A stretch of DNA of 64,000 bases from Chrysogorgia sp. JL179-B06 (GCA_035772405.1 JAYKKM010000193.1:2813501-2877500), one strand, 5' to 3'; shown: positions 21,887-34,870, numbered from the stretch's first letter. Numbers and translations are program-made. The notes: generated from the sequence alone by a model not told the origin.

Positions 21887-23503
21887 TCGTTTAGTCAGTC
21901 TTTACACACACCTTTATCGCTCGGTCTGTACTGAAAGACCGCGGGCAGAATAATTTACCTCCCACTCGGTCAATAAGTGTTTAATAATCACTCTACATTT
22001 ACTGATATCGCACATAATTTCTCGGAATTCAAATAATCCCACAAGGCTACAAGCATTACGTCATTCGTTACGATTCACATTGCATTGATCGTAGCTAATT
22101 TGTGTCTGGTCGTTTCCAGCTGCGCAACCGTATGCGACAACTATCGCGAATTCGGTCCGCAATGCAATCCTGCGCTTTGAATATTTGTGCAGGAAGCATT
22201 TCTACTTCAAGTTTGTTAGTCTTCACTCAAGCCTGTGGTACTAGGACAATTGAAGTCGTTTCTGTTATTTGAGCTGCATTCGATCACCAATAGATCGATG
22301 TTGAGCATTGTTTTGGCCAGTGTAGAAATCTGACTGGCATTTGAAGTGTAATGGGGGAAAATTGAATGAGTATTTGGCATTTTCACTCAATGCATAGTTT
22401 TGTGGCTACTTTTATTTTTAAGCGGTGAGGAGCTAGCGGCCCGGGTCCAAATTTACTAGCGGAATAATTGATTTGGAGTCCATATCCACTAGAAGATTTG
22501 GACTGGGTGTCTATATCCACTAGAAATTTGGACCGGAGGTGTAAATCCACGGGGTCTAAATCCGTTGGGCTTGTGATACCGGTCCATGGCAGGTTGACTC
22601 TTGGTGAACCTTTTATACAAGACTAAATCATGAATATTCCGTGAAAAGAAACTGTAGTGTGTGACGCCTGCAATGAGAATTATTTTAATTTTTATTTTAC
22701 TCATGAACAGTGATCACCCTAGGTATGTAGGTTAGGTTCTCCAAACTAATTATAGATTATGAAATATATACCTAGGTCTTAAAATGCATATATTTCAACA
22801 CTCGAAATTTTCCTTCACCATAAATCCTAGAACATGTAGTTTAATCGAGTAAAATGCCAAATATTACTTGTAATTATAGATTATGTTAATTTAAATTTTT
22901 TTGTCAAACAAATTATGGCTAATCTTTGGTTAAAATAATTTTGCATGATGATTTTAGTTTCGGATCAATTGTATCACCAAGCCGCGTTTGTTCGGCAAAA
23001 TCTTATTGCGGCGTCGTAGTCATCAATTAACAAGACCCTTTTATGCCGCGACAATTTACATACAAGGTGTCATTGTAAGAAAACTGATCGCTGTTAAGTC
23101 GAATTCACGTTTCCAAATTCACGCACCCACACCATAAACTGACTATTTTAGATGACTTACGATAACGTAAAATCATCGGGTGCTGTGCGTTCTACTATTT
23201 TAAAACGCACCAAAGTAAAGAGTCAGACGGAAATTATAGGCGTTAGTGTTAGCCGCCGCATCACGCATGAAAAGGTCTTTGATGATGAAAAAGTCCTATT
23301 AGATATTCAGTAATGATGATATCAAGTAACAGAAACGTTGAACACCTTGATGACATCTTCATGTCAACTTCCATGCTTGACTTCGTCCCAATCTATCTCT
23401 GCGTTAACAGCGCAAGGAGTTGAAATCGAAAATCAGTAGGTTCACAGGTTGTTTCCACGATACGAGCCGCGCCATTCGATCGTCTCAGGACCACGTCGTC
23501 TCG
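21887..23503. other. Upstream region of the VWA gene
   Basis: Holds the dispersed repeat at 22770-22870 and otherwise unique-looking DNA of higher GC than its surroundings (22000-22330 and 23000-23500). The promoter and 5' UTR of the VWA gene should lie here, but I see no TATA box or other element firm enough to annotate. Confidence 0.4.
22770..22870. repeat. Dispersed repeat, copy 2
   Basis: Shares GAAATTTTCCTTCACCAT and CATGTAGTTTAATCGAGTAA with 7086-7200 in the same orientation. Confidence 0.6.
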
Positions 23504-23582
23504 ATGAAGTCGTTTGCGCATTCACTGATCGTTGGTCTCCTTTGTCTCTTGACTTTGAATCATCCGGGAAGCTGTCAACAAG
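23504..23582 (+). CDS. Secreted VWA/WAP protein, exon 1 (signal peptide)
   Basis: ATG at 23504 opens a classic signal peptide. A short Lys/Ser/His n-region is followed by the hydrophobic core LIVGLLCLLTL and a polar end GSCQQ that suits signal-peptidase cleavage. The exon ends after one base of a codon at a good donor (G|GTAGGT). An in-frame ATG upstream at 23420 exists, but its 28 extra residues are polar and would bury the signal peptide, so I prefer 23504. The leftover G joins the AA of the exon at 33807 to make Glu, giving CQQ-E-CETPVE. The intron would be 10.2 kb, and further exons inside it cannot be excluded. The protein is expected to enter the secretory pathway. Confidence 0.7.
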
Positions 23583-24420
23583 GTAGGTGTTACGTTTTGT
23601 TCCAAGTACGTTGGTTTAATAATAATTCGTATTGGTAAATCTCGAACAATATTTTTGGGCACGAGAGCCAACGAGAAGGACTGACTAACGCATCTGTAAT
23701 ATCAAGAGATCGTGGCGTGCGCCGGGATTATAAGGTCGGTCACGCAAGATCTGTCGTGACTTGAGGAGAGTGTTCCATTTCCCGTTTCCATTCAAAATAC
23801 ATTGGTACGAGTACTGTTTACAAAAACAACTTTTGCGTTTAACGTGTCCGCAACTTGCTGTGATCAACTGTTTATTTTTATCCTTCGCTCAACGCATCGT
23901 TCTTGCGCACAGCTGATGACAATGCTCGGACAAAGCCTTACAACATAAGGCATTTCGAGTCTACGATATCGACCAATCACACCGACGTGTAAATTGTGAT
24001 GAGTTTCTAGAATTTAGTGCAAACTCCTCGAGCAGTCGTTTTTAATTACTTCATGGTAAACCTCAATGCATTCAGAAGAATGTATCAGCAAGTTAACAAC
24101 GTCATCTGTGCGCTATGAGACTATGAAGTCCTACGACAACGCAATAGTGAAGAGAGTTATACAATAGACTTTAATTTAATTAATTTGTCCCTAGGGGACT
24201 ATTAGTTGACATGGTAATTCGCTCTTTTATGTTATATGAGTGCTCGAACTCTCTGTAAACTTCTTTTGTTTCTTGATTAATTATATAATATTTTTTATAA
24301 CATTATATAAAATTATATAATGTTTCTTGATTATAATCGTAGCAATTGACTTTCCGTGCGGAAAACGTAGACGTACAATAAAAGTATTAAGCTTAAAATC
24401 TTCAAATGCAAAACCATGAC

Positions 24421-24480
24421 AATATAATATTCGAATATATTTACTAACGTTTCCAGCAACATCTTCAGTGTGATTAAATT
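24421..24480 (-). ncRNA. Hammerhead-like core, shortened
   Basis: On the minus strand CTGAAGA (24468-24462), an eight-base spacer and GAAAC (24453-24449), followed by GTTAGTAAATATATTCGAA. The 3' continuation GAAACGTTAGTAAATAT is shared with 38880-38930, so both derive from one Penelope-like end family. The hairpin is too short here for a full stem II. Confidence 0.35.
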
Positions 24481-24529
24481 ATTACAATGAATAACGTTAA
24501 GATCAACGAGATAATTTGAAATAATATGA

Positions 24530-25262
24530 AAATAATATAAGCGAAATATAAATAATATTAAATAATAATAATATTAAATAATTATAATAAATATAATTAT
24601 AATAAATAATATTAATAATATTATAATAATTATAATATTAAAAATAAATAATATTAAATAATTAATAATATCAGCTCACATGAATCTTATATATATATGT
24701 ATTCATTGTAATAACTTAATCATATATTATATATTTTATTATATGATATATTATTTAATATTATTATATTATATTATATATATTATTATATTATATTATA
24801 TATTATTATATTATAAATTATTATATCATATAATATAATATTATATATTATATATTATATTATATTATATATTATTATATTATATTATATTATATTATAT
24901 ATTATATTACTACTTATATTATATATTATTATATATTACTACATTATATTATATATTACTATATTATATATATATATTACTATATTATATCATATTATAT
25001 TATATATTATTATATTATACTATATATTATTATATATTATTATATATTATTATATTATATTATATAATATTATATATTATATTATATTATATATTATATA
25101 TTATATATTATATATTATATATTATATATTATATATTATATATTATATATTATATGATATATGATATATGATATATGATATATGATATATGATATATGAT
25201 ATATTATATATTATATATTATATATTATATATTATATTATGTATTATATATTATATATTATG
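24530..25262. repeat. ATTATAT-type satellite
   Basis: About 700 bp consisting almost only of A and T, in units such as ATATATT, ATTATAT and, near 25155-25200, GATATAT. Related AT runs resume at 25612-25694. Confidence 0.9.
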
Positions 25263-25269
25263 TAGTATT

Positions 25270-25365
25270 TAAAACACGAGAAGGAGCGTTTTATCATATT
25301 TAAAATGCGAGCGCGCAGCGCGAGCATTTTAGATATGATAAAACGCGAGTTCTAGTGTATTAAAT
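25270..25365. repeat. Hairpin element inside the AT satellite
   Basis: GCGTTTTATCATATTTAAAA is mirrored by TTTTAGATATGATAAAACGC around GCGAGCGCGCAGCGCGAGC. This GC-rich palindrome is conspicuous in the AT-rich setting. Confidence 0.65.
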
Positions 25366-25662
25366 AGCTCAAAAACAATTGATTGTAATCACTAGGGAGT
25401 GTACTGGTTTTTATTTTCTATTAGAGGTAAATTGGGTTGATGTATGAAATGCAAATTAGCAGGAATTTTATATAAAGTTCGTAGAGACTTTATATAATTT
25501 TCATGCTGATTAGTATTCATGGCTTTTATCAGGTATAAAAGCCTTGCGCGTGACTAAATACGGAAATGTGATTGGACAATATGGTTAATGAATATTAATG
25601 AGTTTTTGAAATATTATATATTATATATTATACATTATACATTATATATTATATTATATTAT

Positions 25663-25692
<30 letters not shown>

Positions 25693-25694
<2 letters not shown>

Positions 25695-25757
25695 CGAACC
25701 CGAGATCTCCCCGTCAACGCATCGGCGCTCTGACTACTGAGACACGTGTTAAATCCT
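25693..25757 (-). repeat. tRNA-like fragment flanked by AT repeats
   Basis: The reverse complement contains GTGTCTCAGTAGTCAGAGCG, resembling an A box with D-loop, and GATCTCGGGTTCGATAT, resembling a B box. Length and loops do not give a convincing cloverleaf. More likely a SINE head than a functional tRNA. Confidence 0.4.
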
Positions 25758-26341
25758 CTCTTCATTTAGAATATTTATTATTATTATTATATTATATATT
25801 CCTATATAACAATTCAACGATGAGGTCGAGTCGTATATTATGAGCTTTATATCATTATTTATATAATCGTATATATGAGCTCATATGCGACGAGAGCGAA
25901 TGGTATAATTGTTTTATTATATTTCCTGTTGTTTTATCAAGCAAATGGCTATGATATAAAATTTAACAGTGGTATTAAATGGTATTGTATTTTATTTTAT
26001 ACATTGAAATTTCAAGATACAGATAATCTACTGTATGTTAGTCGCGAGAATAAGGGTAGTGTCTCAGTTCCGCGTTGTCTTTGCAACGTAAAAATGCTTT
26101 TTCTACGTTCTCAACACAGTGACGGCATGATAAATGATAATTACTCTTCGGACAGTCATTTGTAAAAGCTCTTTGTATATGACATAAAATGCTATTTTTC
26201 AAACACGTTGCCGTAGTCGTTGTGTTTTCTTAAAGTCCCTATTATCGGCATGAAATGACGTGAAACGGTAATCCTAACGGTAACGAACGCGGAACGCTAA
26301 CGATTCACTGACTGGATCAGTGGTCAGCGGTATGCGGTGAC

Positions 26342-26462
26342 TATAATGGTAAGTACTTCATATTGAAGCATATAGCGAACCCATACCCTAACCTTTAAAT
26401 CTCTTGTTTAGTGGTATGGGTTCGCTATATCCCTGCAAGATGAAGTACTTACGATTATAATT
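26342..26462. repeat. Short foldback, TATAATGGTAAGTACTTCAT ends
   Basis: The left arm TATAATGGTAAGTACTTCA and GAACCCATACC return at the right as GGTATGGGTTC and TGAAGTACTTACGATTATA. Confidence 0.7.
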
Positions 26463-26810
26463 GTTAGAACAACATTAGTTGTGGTGTCCGTTCACGGAGA
26501 AGCCACGACCGTCTAGATTGATTTTTTAAGCTCTAGCTAGAATCGCATTTTCATCTATTTCTGAACATAAATCGGTTATGTAAACACTATTTATTTGAAT
26601 ATAAATAGGTTATGTGAACACGTAAAATAATTTATAGGAAACCCTAAAAGACTATCTATTTTTTATCGTTTTTAAGATGTTTAATTAAAATATACACTCC
26701 TAAAGATATATACATCATAGCACAAAATGGTTTGTCAAAGATTAAAAATTGACGATGAAAATGATTACGTCAACACTCTTATTTTCTCTATTGTGTTTAA
26801 TAAGCCAGTT

Positions 26811-27023
26811 CGTATAATGTCTACTGCGCATCAAAATGACGTGTTCTGCGTCGGGATAAAACTAATTTCAATTCATAACATCAGGCTGAAACCACTATAG
26901 ACATTTGCATTTCTATTTACACTTGCAAATTCGTTATACTGAATTCCCCAGCCTGTTATGAATTGAAATAAGTTTTATCCCGACGCAGAACGCGACATTT
27001 TGATGCGCAGTCGACATTACGAA
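26811..27023. repeat. Foldback element with GCGCATCAAAATGACG ends
   Basis: CTGCGCATCAAAATGACGTG and GACGGGATAAAAC-type arms are mirrored at 26950-27015 (AGTTTTATCCCGACGCAGAA, CATTTTGATGCGCAG). The arms are about 80 bp. Confidence 0.75.
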
Positions 27024-27439
27024 CATTTTACGGCAATTATTTTACGGCAATTTATGCTGACTGGTTTGGTTTTTGGTGAATTTTCCATCAGTATTTAGGT
27101 GTATATTATTATCTTTAGACAGGCGTAGAGGTAGTCACAATTTTTTAACGAAATAAAAAAATGTGAATTTCTGTATTATTGTAAGCGTTTTTCAATTCTT
27201 ACCTCAAGAATTATTGTGGTGCTGCAGACCTCTGTCCCCTGTTGCTGCTTTACTGTGTTCAGTTCTATCTTTGTAGCCGTTGTCGTAATACACTGATGTA
27301 CTGTATTTTGTTGTTACACCAAAAAGGACGCTACAGTATTTCTTTATGATGAATGTGCCAACTTGGTTATTTAAAAAACTCATCGATTCCACTGTATATA
27401 ATACACATAACATTTGATAGCTGTCACAGGACCCTAACA

Positions 27440-27913
27440 GGGGTGGCGCCAGAAGGTCCCCGACAGGGGGCTAACAGGTAGTGGTAATTGCTGTATAATT
27501 TTTGATTTTCTAAGCCTCTGAAACGCGATTTCCTGCATTCTGAGGACAGTTTTAACAAAAAATTAAAATAAAAAACAGTTAAAATCATGATTTTATAGTC
27601 AGTATTTCCTTACTGTATACGAAACTAACTCTAACAATAATATTCACGCAAAAACTAGATGACAGTGAGTGCGCGAAACAACACAGAGGTGATAGATTTG
27701 TGCCAGAGATGAAAGTTGATTACCTTTGACATTGTTTAGCGAAACGTTTGTTAATGCGTAAAAAACTTTTACGATTCTAAGAAAACAAAAGTCGAACTTT
27801 TTTTCGTTTTTCATCTTTTTCTTTTTTTCTTCCAGCAGGCCTTCCCACACGAATTGTTAATTTTTCCCCCGACAGGGGGCTGTAGCCCCCTGCCCCCCTC
27901 TGGCGCCACCGCT
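27440..27913. repeat. Element with GGGTGGCGCCAGA ends
   Basis: GGGTGGCGCCAGA (27441-27453) is mirrored by TCTGGCGCCACC (27899-27910). A CGACAGGGGGCT segment is repeated directly just inside both ends. No coding sequence is supported between them. Confidence 0.6.
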
Positions 27914-28057
27914 GGACCCATGACCCAATCTCGTTCCCAGAGCCTGCGTTCCCCTGACCTGCGGTACATGACCAAGAGAGGACACTGAAACTCGACTGAG
28001 ACCTTGTTCACACGATACCGGAACTAAATTACCGGCATCTAATCAAAACAATACGCA

Positions 28058-28292
28058 GAGCCGGATTAAGGGGGCTGCTGGACATATTAGGGTCTATATA
28101 GATCGGTTTCGATCGTTATAATATATATAAAGCTGTCTTTATATTTCACAGATCAGTGTTGTAAACCTCTGTCTAAAATTGTAATCGATACAAGACGTTT
28201 ATGAAACTACGCTTACTTTATTTTTTAAGTCTGGTGACAAAATGCCCTATTTTTCTCCAGGGGCCGTCCGTCCCCGCCTTAATCCGCGGCTC
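28058..28292. repeat. Element with AGCCGGATTAAGG ends
   Basis: GAGCCGGATTAAGG at the left pairs imperfectly with CCTTAATCCGCGGCTC at the right. The flanking sequence near 28010 and 28405 shares a CTTGTTCACACG motif. Confidence 0.5.
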
Positions 28293-28739
28293 GACGTCCA
28301 CCGCGCGCCTCCGATTTTCCTCGATCCACTCCCCGCGCCTTCCCCATTTTGCCCGCACGCAATAAGCCTCTGCGGAGGAGAGAGCCGCGGCTCTGACAAT
28401 ACGAACTTGTTCACACGGTACCTGTTCACTACGATTACAATCGTTGGTTGCTCTGAACCCGATTTCAGAAATGAGTAATTTCCTTCGGAATGTTCTGTGG
28501 TAACCTGAGTATCAGGCTCTCTTAGGGAGGGGGCGGGCTGGGCGGGCTTGGTTGTGTGGCTGTTCTAATTGCTAGAAATATTTCAGATGCGATTCGGTCA
28601 TGTAACAAATGACTTTGTCGCACGAAACGTTTGCTTTAGTTACAGCGTTGCGTGGGAAGCACGGATTGCGTCAATTGAGCCTTCGCCGGGATAGCATGTG
28701 CTGATAGCGTGCTGCCTCTCACCGCTGAAGACCGTAAGT

Positions 28740-29210
28740 TAAAGTGCCCATGACCCCAAATCGATATTACTGATATAGATTCCACATGAAGTGAGAAGTT
28801 GAATAGCAAAATATTTTATGATTTGAGCTTTGCGTTGATGTGCTATAAAGGTTTGTTTCAACTGAAATTCTAATGATGTGACGTCATTTACGGCATTTGG
28901 CTTTCTTTTCTGCTTTCCGTGTGATAGACTGGTTGAGGATTTGAGTGAAAAAGTTGATAAAATCTTTACTAATTACTATAGTGGTCAAGTACATCATCAA
29001 CGTTTGAGTTAGATTAATTTGCTTTAACAGTAGAATATTGTATCCGAAATGATGCCGTAAATGACGTCACACTCATTAGCATTTCGGACAAATAAACCTT
29101 TATAAAACATCAACGCAAAGCTCAAATCATAAAATATTTTGGTATTCAACTGTTCACTTCATGTAGAATCTATATTACTAATATCGTATTTGGGGTCATG
29201 GGCACTTTAA
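28740..29210. repeat. MITE with TTAAAGTGCCCATGACCCC ends
   Basis: TTAAAGTGCCCATGACCCCA at the left and TGGGGTCATGGGCACTTTAA at the right are perfect complements. The arms continue for about 200 bp each with divergence. No ORF. Confidence 0.85.
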
Positions 29211-29580
29211 GCCCGGTTAGATAGATTAGCTACTGATGGATGACCGCCTGTGCGAGCTTGGAAGTGATGCGAGTAGAGTTGTTGGGTCTCTCCTGTGCTT
29301 CAAGGGTTTTCCTCCCTCAACTTTAGCTTTATATATCTTAGCTAGTTAACCGTCGAACGCTTCTAACATCAGCCCCTGGCTCGGGCGATTGGGCAACCAC
29401 TTCCTGCGAGCCCGGAGAAAAGGGTTTCGTAAACCCGTGGCAAAATCACTCCCGCTTGGTGTTCATACAATGTAACAGATGACAGATTTGTCGCTTGCTA
29501 CATGTGTAATAAAAATAGAGAACACAACTTGTCCGGAAGTGTTAATTTGTTCAATGCGCGAATGGAACTTAAATCGGCAC

Positions 29581-29737
29581 TAAAGCCTGGTTTCCATATG
29601 GTCGCTACGCTGTCTTTACGGTCGCGGAAGTGAAGCAGTGAAGCGTTTTTTTTTGTCATAACAAAAGAAACACGCTTCACTGCTTCACTTCTGCGACCGT
29701 AAAGACAGCGCAGCGACCATATGGAAACCAGGCTTTA
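29581..29737. repeat. Perfect-ended foldback, TAAAGCCTGGTTTCCATATG
   Basis: TAAAGCCTGGTTTCCATATG and its complement bound a 157-bp hairpin with a T-rich apex. A second motif, GTTTAGACGGCGCTCGT, starts right after it and recurs as ATTTAGACGCCGCTC near 29880. Confidence 0.85.
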
Positions 29738-30320
29738 GGCCCAGTTTAGACGGCGCTCGTCTCATGCGCCGAATCCAGTGGAGCGGTGTCTAAAGCAATT
29801 AAGTTCGACAAGTTTGATTAGGTGCGACACGAGCATTAAGTTCAATTAAGTGCATTATGCGACACAGGAGTCACTTCGATTTAGACGCCGCTCTTTACAT
29901 GCGCCGAACCAAATTCCACCAGCCATTGACATTGGACACATTGCTGTATTCAAATCGGCGACACTAACGTTCATGACGAACAGGCGTTGTATTTAACTTA
30001 GCAAGTTCAGCGTCATACTGTACGTCTTCTATATGCACGACATATAATGCAAAGTAGTTATACCAGGTAATAACCGTAATATTACGTAAATGCGTGCGAC
30101 GTATGCGGGCCAGCAAATGGTGAATGAAGATTGGTCTATAAACATAAAATCTTGCTGTAACGAATTAAAAAATAAATAAAACTAATAAATATATTTATAT
30201 TTTATGCCATAAGGGTATCAAAGTTGCAAAATAAGAACCAAATCAGAAATGCTAAATACCGATAGCGCAACACATTACACAGCCCCTTTTATCTTAATAA
30301 CGAACCTTTTATCGTAATAA

Positions 30321-30502
30321 CCAGTAGCGTAGCAATAGGCGGTTCAGGCGGTTCATTGAACCAGCTGGGCCCCCGAATGTCCAGGGTCCCCAAGCAAGCA
30401 AACAGATTATCCCGCTGACTGTCCCAAATTTCTGGACACGCGACTACTACAAAAGCCCTCACTCTTGAACCGGGCCCCCCGAAACCCTAGCTACGCCACT
30501 GG
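30321..30502. repeat. Short element with CCAGTAGCGTAGC ends
   Basis: CCAGTAGCGTAGC at the left and GCTACGCCACTGG at the right, with GGGCCCCC inside each end. Confidence 0.65.
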
Positions 30503-31089
30503 TAATAATGAACAACATTGTGATTGTACATAAATCATTGAACAAACTTTCTTACGAACATTGTTGAATAGCTTACCTAATACGAATGCTCTGTGACCAC
30601 GAGGAAAGAACGATTTCAGCTAATGAAGATACGTACGGATACGCTTTCATACTAATGCCATAAATAAGGGTAGTTTCAAAAAAAATTTAAATTATTTTAC
30701 CTGTAAAGCACAGGTTATCCATGACATGCAAGATTAGAATGGTTCATCTTCGTCAAACGCAACAATAATACGTTTAGTTTTCCGCTAGATTTATAATCGT
30801 TCCGCCCGTCATCTTGCAGTTTAAGCGAGAAACAACGGAGTTCTTGGTGTAAATATAGTTATACTCGCTATTCGATACGGTGGAAGTGGAATACTAAGTA
30901 CTGCAACTTAAGTCTAGTTCACATAAAATCGTTAAGCAGTCGCAGACCGTCGCAGACCGTCTGAGAACGATCTGAGAACTTGGTTCAACTTTCCCGATCG
31001 ACGCACACTCAGTCGCCGGTAGTCAACGATCACTACGAGGAACACTATCGGCGACTGTCTTTGACAAAATTATATCCCACAATGTTTAG

Positions 31090-31455
31090 CAATGTTAATA
31101 GTTTAACTGTATTTTCTCTTGAACTCGAGAAATAACGTTTTCATTCTCGTAATTTACGCTTCTGGACATCGTAATTTTAGAGTTTCCTCGACGGCTCAAA
31201 GTATTATATACAACGGCCATTTTATTTTCAATTTTGACACATTAAGAGAAATTCCCGCTGTACATCGAGCGCGAGCCGTCGAGCAAACTCCAACATGGCG
31301 GCATCCAAATATGTAGCCTGCGTCGCATCCGGCCTTTCACGATATAGACGGACTATATTGTGTTTCAAAAGGCCGGATGCGACGCAGGCTAAAAATATCA
31401 GAATGAATTGAAATTTGAAAACGTTATATTTCTCAAGTACAAGAGAAGATATCGC
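31090..31455. repeat. Inverted-repeat element, family C, with a nested palindrome
   Basis: CTTGAACTCGAGAAATAACG on the left is answered by a complementary segment at 31425-31450. A second, tighter palindrome, GCCTGCGTCGCATCCGGCC with its complement, sits at 31314-31392. Partial family C copies are at 53935-54062 and, inverted, 57966-58105. Confidence 0.65.
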
Positions 31456-31503
31456 CAAATAATTAGCATTTCTATACATAACACTTCAAGTTCTTTGATT
31501 TAT

Positions 31504-31770
31504 GGCCTCCTCCGCAGGCAACTCTGTTCAGGCAAATTTGTTCTTTTTCCGAGTTAAATAGCTTCCAAGGCTGTTTTGGCCGAGCCAGAGGAATTAGCAA
31601 GAGCATGGGGAGAGGGAAATTAAACCTTGCTGTCCCTCTTCGACCAATCCCTTCACAATCCCTATACTTCCCTGCTGACCCTGCAATCCCAACAAAAACA
31701 TTACTCGCAAAGCCTTGGAAGCTATTTGACTCGGAAAACGAAGCCACAGAGTTGCCTGCGGAGGAGGCTG
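31504..31770. repeat. Foldback with GGCCTCCTCCGCAGGCAACT ends
   Basis: GGCCTCCTCCGCAGGCAACT at the left matches AGTTGCCTGCGGAGGAGGCT at the right. Inner arms include TAGCTTCCAAGGCT and AGCCTTGGAAGCTA. Long ORFs here on both strands are by-products of the palindrome. Confidence 0.8.
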
Positions 31771-32150
31771 TTTGATTTAAATGTTATTTGTTTTTTTACT
31801 ACAGTTCCCCATAATTTTAAAAATTCAGTTTTCATTATGCCCGAGCCCCTCTTGCGTTATGCTGTAATCACCACTAAACGTCTAAACAAGTTGAATGGTG
31901 ATGTAAAGCTAAACCATTCGTCGCCATTTCCCGTGCAGAATGAGATGAACATTAAAAGAGTGGACTTTAAACTAAGACTATGGAAACAAATGAATGGCTA
32001 TATAAAATTTAATACTTTGATACTATTTATTTAGTATATATAATATATTATTAAAGTTTGTAATACTAATAGAGCTTATAATTTACAGTACCTAATGTTA
32101 TCTAGTTAAATAGTGGCGTGCCTGTAGGGCGGCGGAGCAGTCTGGATATT

Positions 32151-32176
32151 GGGGGGGGGGGGGGGGGGGGGGGGGG
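32151..32176. repeat. Poly-G run of 26 bases
   Basis: Uninterrupted G tract. A second run of about 17 G lies at 33269-33285, and C runs occur near 20581 and 53380. Such tracts can form G-quadruplexes and are prone to assembly error. Confidence 0.9.
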
Positions 32177-33806
32177 TATATACAAAAAATATATACAAAA
32201 TATATATATACAAAAAATAACAAAGATGTACTACATTCTTTTCTAATCTTAATGAAAGATACCAAAAAACTCGGTCAGGCTTCGCTGCTTTCGTTTCATA
32301 ATTTCCACTTTAATAAAAATAATAATGGCGGTTGCCACAATCTCGTTCCCAGACCCTTCGCCGCAGCGAGGTAAGGTTGATGTAGTGACGTCATATCGAC
32401 AAATCATCGGAAAATGTTCGTAAATATAGATAAATCAAGATGGCGCCATGTGGTTGGCGTGCCAGAAGAGTAAGGAGTTATTATTCATCTTCCAATATTC
32501 TCAGGAGTGCAAGTGGCGATGTTTTGATTGCTTGGACTTTTTCTATTTTCTATTACTTGGATTGTTTATATGTTGTTTTAATGTTTTTAGTGGCACAGCG
32601 CTGCTACTGAGCCTACTCCAGTCACTCAGACAGAAATAGAAAATAGTATACTGTATAGATATGCCATAAATATTAACTATACTTTGAGATGCTGCACTCA
32701 GTTGACGTATTATTCATTATTTTGATTCAATGATAAGTGATAACTGGGTCATGGGTGCAGAAACCTGTTTATTATACAATTGTCAAGTTCAAAAGTAGCC
32801 ATACACTGTAGGGAGCGATACATCGATTAAACCGACAAAACAAGTGCCCCTTTTTCCACATTTTAAGCGCCGTATTTATTTTGAATTAAAATTCGCGGGG
32901 AATATTATATTTCGTGCAACGCGAACATAGACCGAGCATTTTCCGACGAACTTCGTGAATTGTTGGTATGACATCACTACATCAACTGAGTGCAGAATAG
33001 CCTCACCCGGAGGTCAGCTGGGCCCAATCTCGTCCCCAGAGCCTGCGATCCCCTACGTCCTGAGCTGGGCCAAGTCCACTGATCTGGCCAAGTCGGTCAA
33101 ACTGGTTCCCAGTTTTCCTCAATAGTACTTCTGCAGTCCACACAGCCGAAATTCCTTCTAGACTTTTGTACCGTACATTTGACAGTCTGCACAACAAGAA
33201 CTCGTAGTTTTGTGGACTGTGGAGCAGCAGTTGTACGTTTTGGCTTGCATGTATGCTTCTGTTTTATTGGGGGGGGGGGGGGGGGCGGTGCAATCTCTGC
33301 CTTTACGAAAAATTCATTATTATTTACCACCCCGAATTAAGCTCCCTTAACAAAAGGAACGAACTTATATCTACTTGTAGACATCGTAAGAAACATTTGC
33401 TATGTAATAATAATTTTCCACACTCGTAACACGATCCATCAACCAAACATCTCAAATATACTGAAATAACACCTGACGCAACATTCACCTGACGAGTGTG
33501 GCAAGCTTAGCACTTGCCATACGAAACAAATTTGTCGTGAATAAAGTTCTTATGAAGTAACTCAAACTTGTGTTTTCATGTTATATCGCTCTGCTTCGCC
33601 ATTGAGCACTCTACCCGTATGATTTTGTACTCGATACTAGTTATCAACACATTTATCTATCTATATATATATATATATACAAATGTTTCGTAAGAAATGT
33701 ATCCCTGCCGCGGCGAGATTATCACCCTCGGGGATAATTATATTTAGGGTAAATACAAGTTTTTAAAAGGGTCAATTAAATATTTTTTGTTCTGGTTCTT
33801 TTTCAG

Positions 33807-34153
33807 AATGTGAAACGCCTGTGGAGCTGGGATTTTTGGTAGATCAATCCGGTAGCATTAACATAGAAAATTTCGAGAAAGTGAAGGATTTTATTTTGAA
33901 AGTTATCGCTGGCTTCGACGTTTCAAGGGAAGGGACACATATTGGAATTATTAAATATAGTACTGATGCAACTACAGTCCTTCGGTTTAATGAATTTGAA
34001 AATCCAAACTTCGACTATAAAATGCTCAACAAAACTTTGCAGAAAGCACTTGATCGACCATCTGGAGGGAAAACGAGAATTGATTTAGCGTTGAAAAAAG
34101 CTGACAAGGAGTTGTTCTCTGATGTCGGAAAATATCGGAGTTTTGTACCAAAG
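33807..34153 (+). CDS. Secreted VWA/WAP protein, exon 2 (VWA1, N-terminal half)
   Basis: Acceptor TTTTTCAG, then AA plus 115 codons, donor AAG|GTATGT (phase 1 in, phase 0 out). The translation opens CETPVELGFLVDQSGS, the first strand of a von Willebrand factor A domain with an intact DxSxS metal-ion (MIDAS) motif. It continues through helix 1, HIGIIKYSTDA (strand 2 region) and SGGKTRIDLALKKA, where the Thr sits at the third MIDAS position. VWA domains of this kind mediate protein binding in matrilins, collagen VI and related matrix proteins. The exon stops just before the strand carrying the LTDG motif, which is supplied by 36981-37227. Confidence 0.88.
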
Positions 34154-34185
34154 GTATGTAAGGAAATAATTATAAAAGTGAATTT

Positions 34186-34225
<40 letters not shown>
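34186..34225. repeat. (TA)n microsatellite, left flank of a foldback
   Basis: Pure TA repeat directly before the foldback at 34280-34535; a longer tract follows that element. Confidence 0.9.
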
Positions 34226-34226
<1 letters not shown>

Positions 34227-34279
34227 TCACAGTCTTCAAGACGGGATGTGGGATATACCACACTGCTCTAATAGACAAT

Positions 34280-34635
<356 letters not shown>

Positions 34636-34639
34636 AAGT

Positions 34640-34870
34640 AAAAGATGATGTTATTATACTCCAAGTTTCATAAACGTTAAAAGGGCAGTCAGGATTCATG
34701 TAGGATACAGATATTTATTAAAATATGTTTGACACTAAACAAAATGCTGGTAAAAAGACGTTTTGACTAGAAACCTCCAGTCTTCCTCAGTTAAAATGTT
34801 AGAAGGTAGAAACATAGGCGTATGTATATCCAAAATAATTTTTTTTGCATTATTCAAGATAAAAAACTAT
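34640..34870 (-). mobile_element. Penelope-like terminal (pLTR-type) remnant
   Basis: The minus strand carries CTGAGGA (34790-34784), a hairpin (GACT ... AGTC) and AAAAC (34764-34760), followed by a tail containing AATAAATATCTGTATCC. The layout matches the Penelope-like ends at 58646-59400. Degenerate, with no coding sequence. Confidence 0.4.

Noticed and set aside
22120..22180. Short Cys-rich open segment after a TTTCCAG acceptor-like site, ending in TGA
   Set aside because: Only about 20 codons, with no partner exon in phase and no recognised domain. The acceptor alone is not enough.
31472..32034. Overlapping ORFs of 91 and 135 codons on opposite strands
   Set aside because: They mirror each other across the foldback at 31504-31770; neither shows protein-like conservation.
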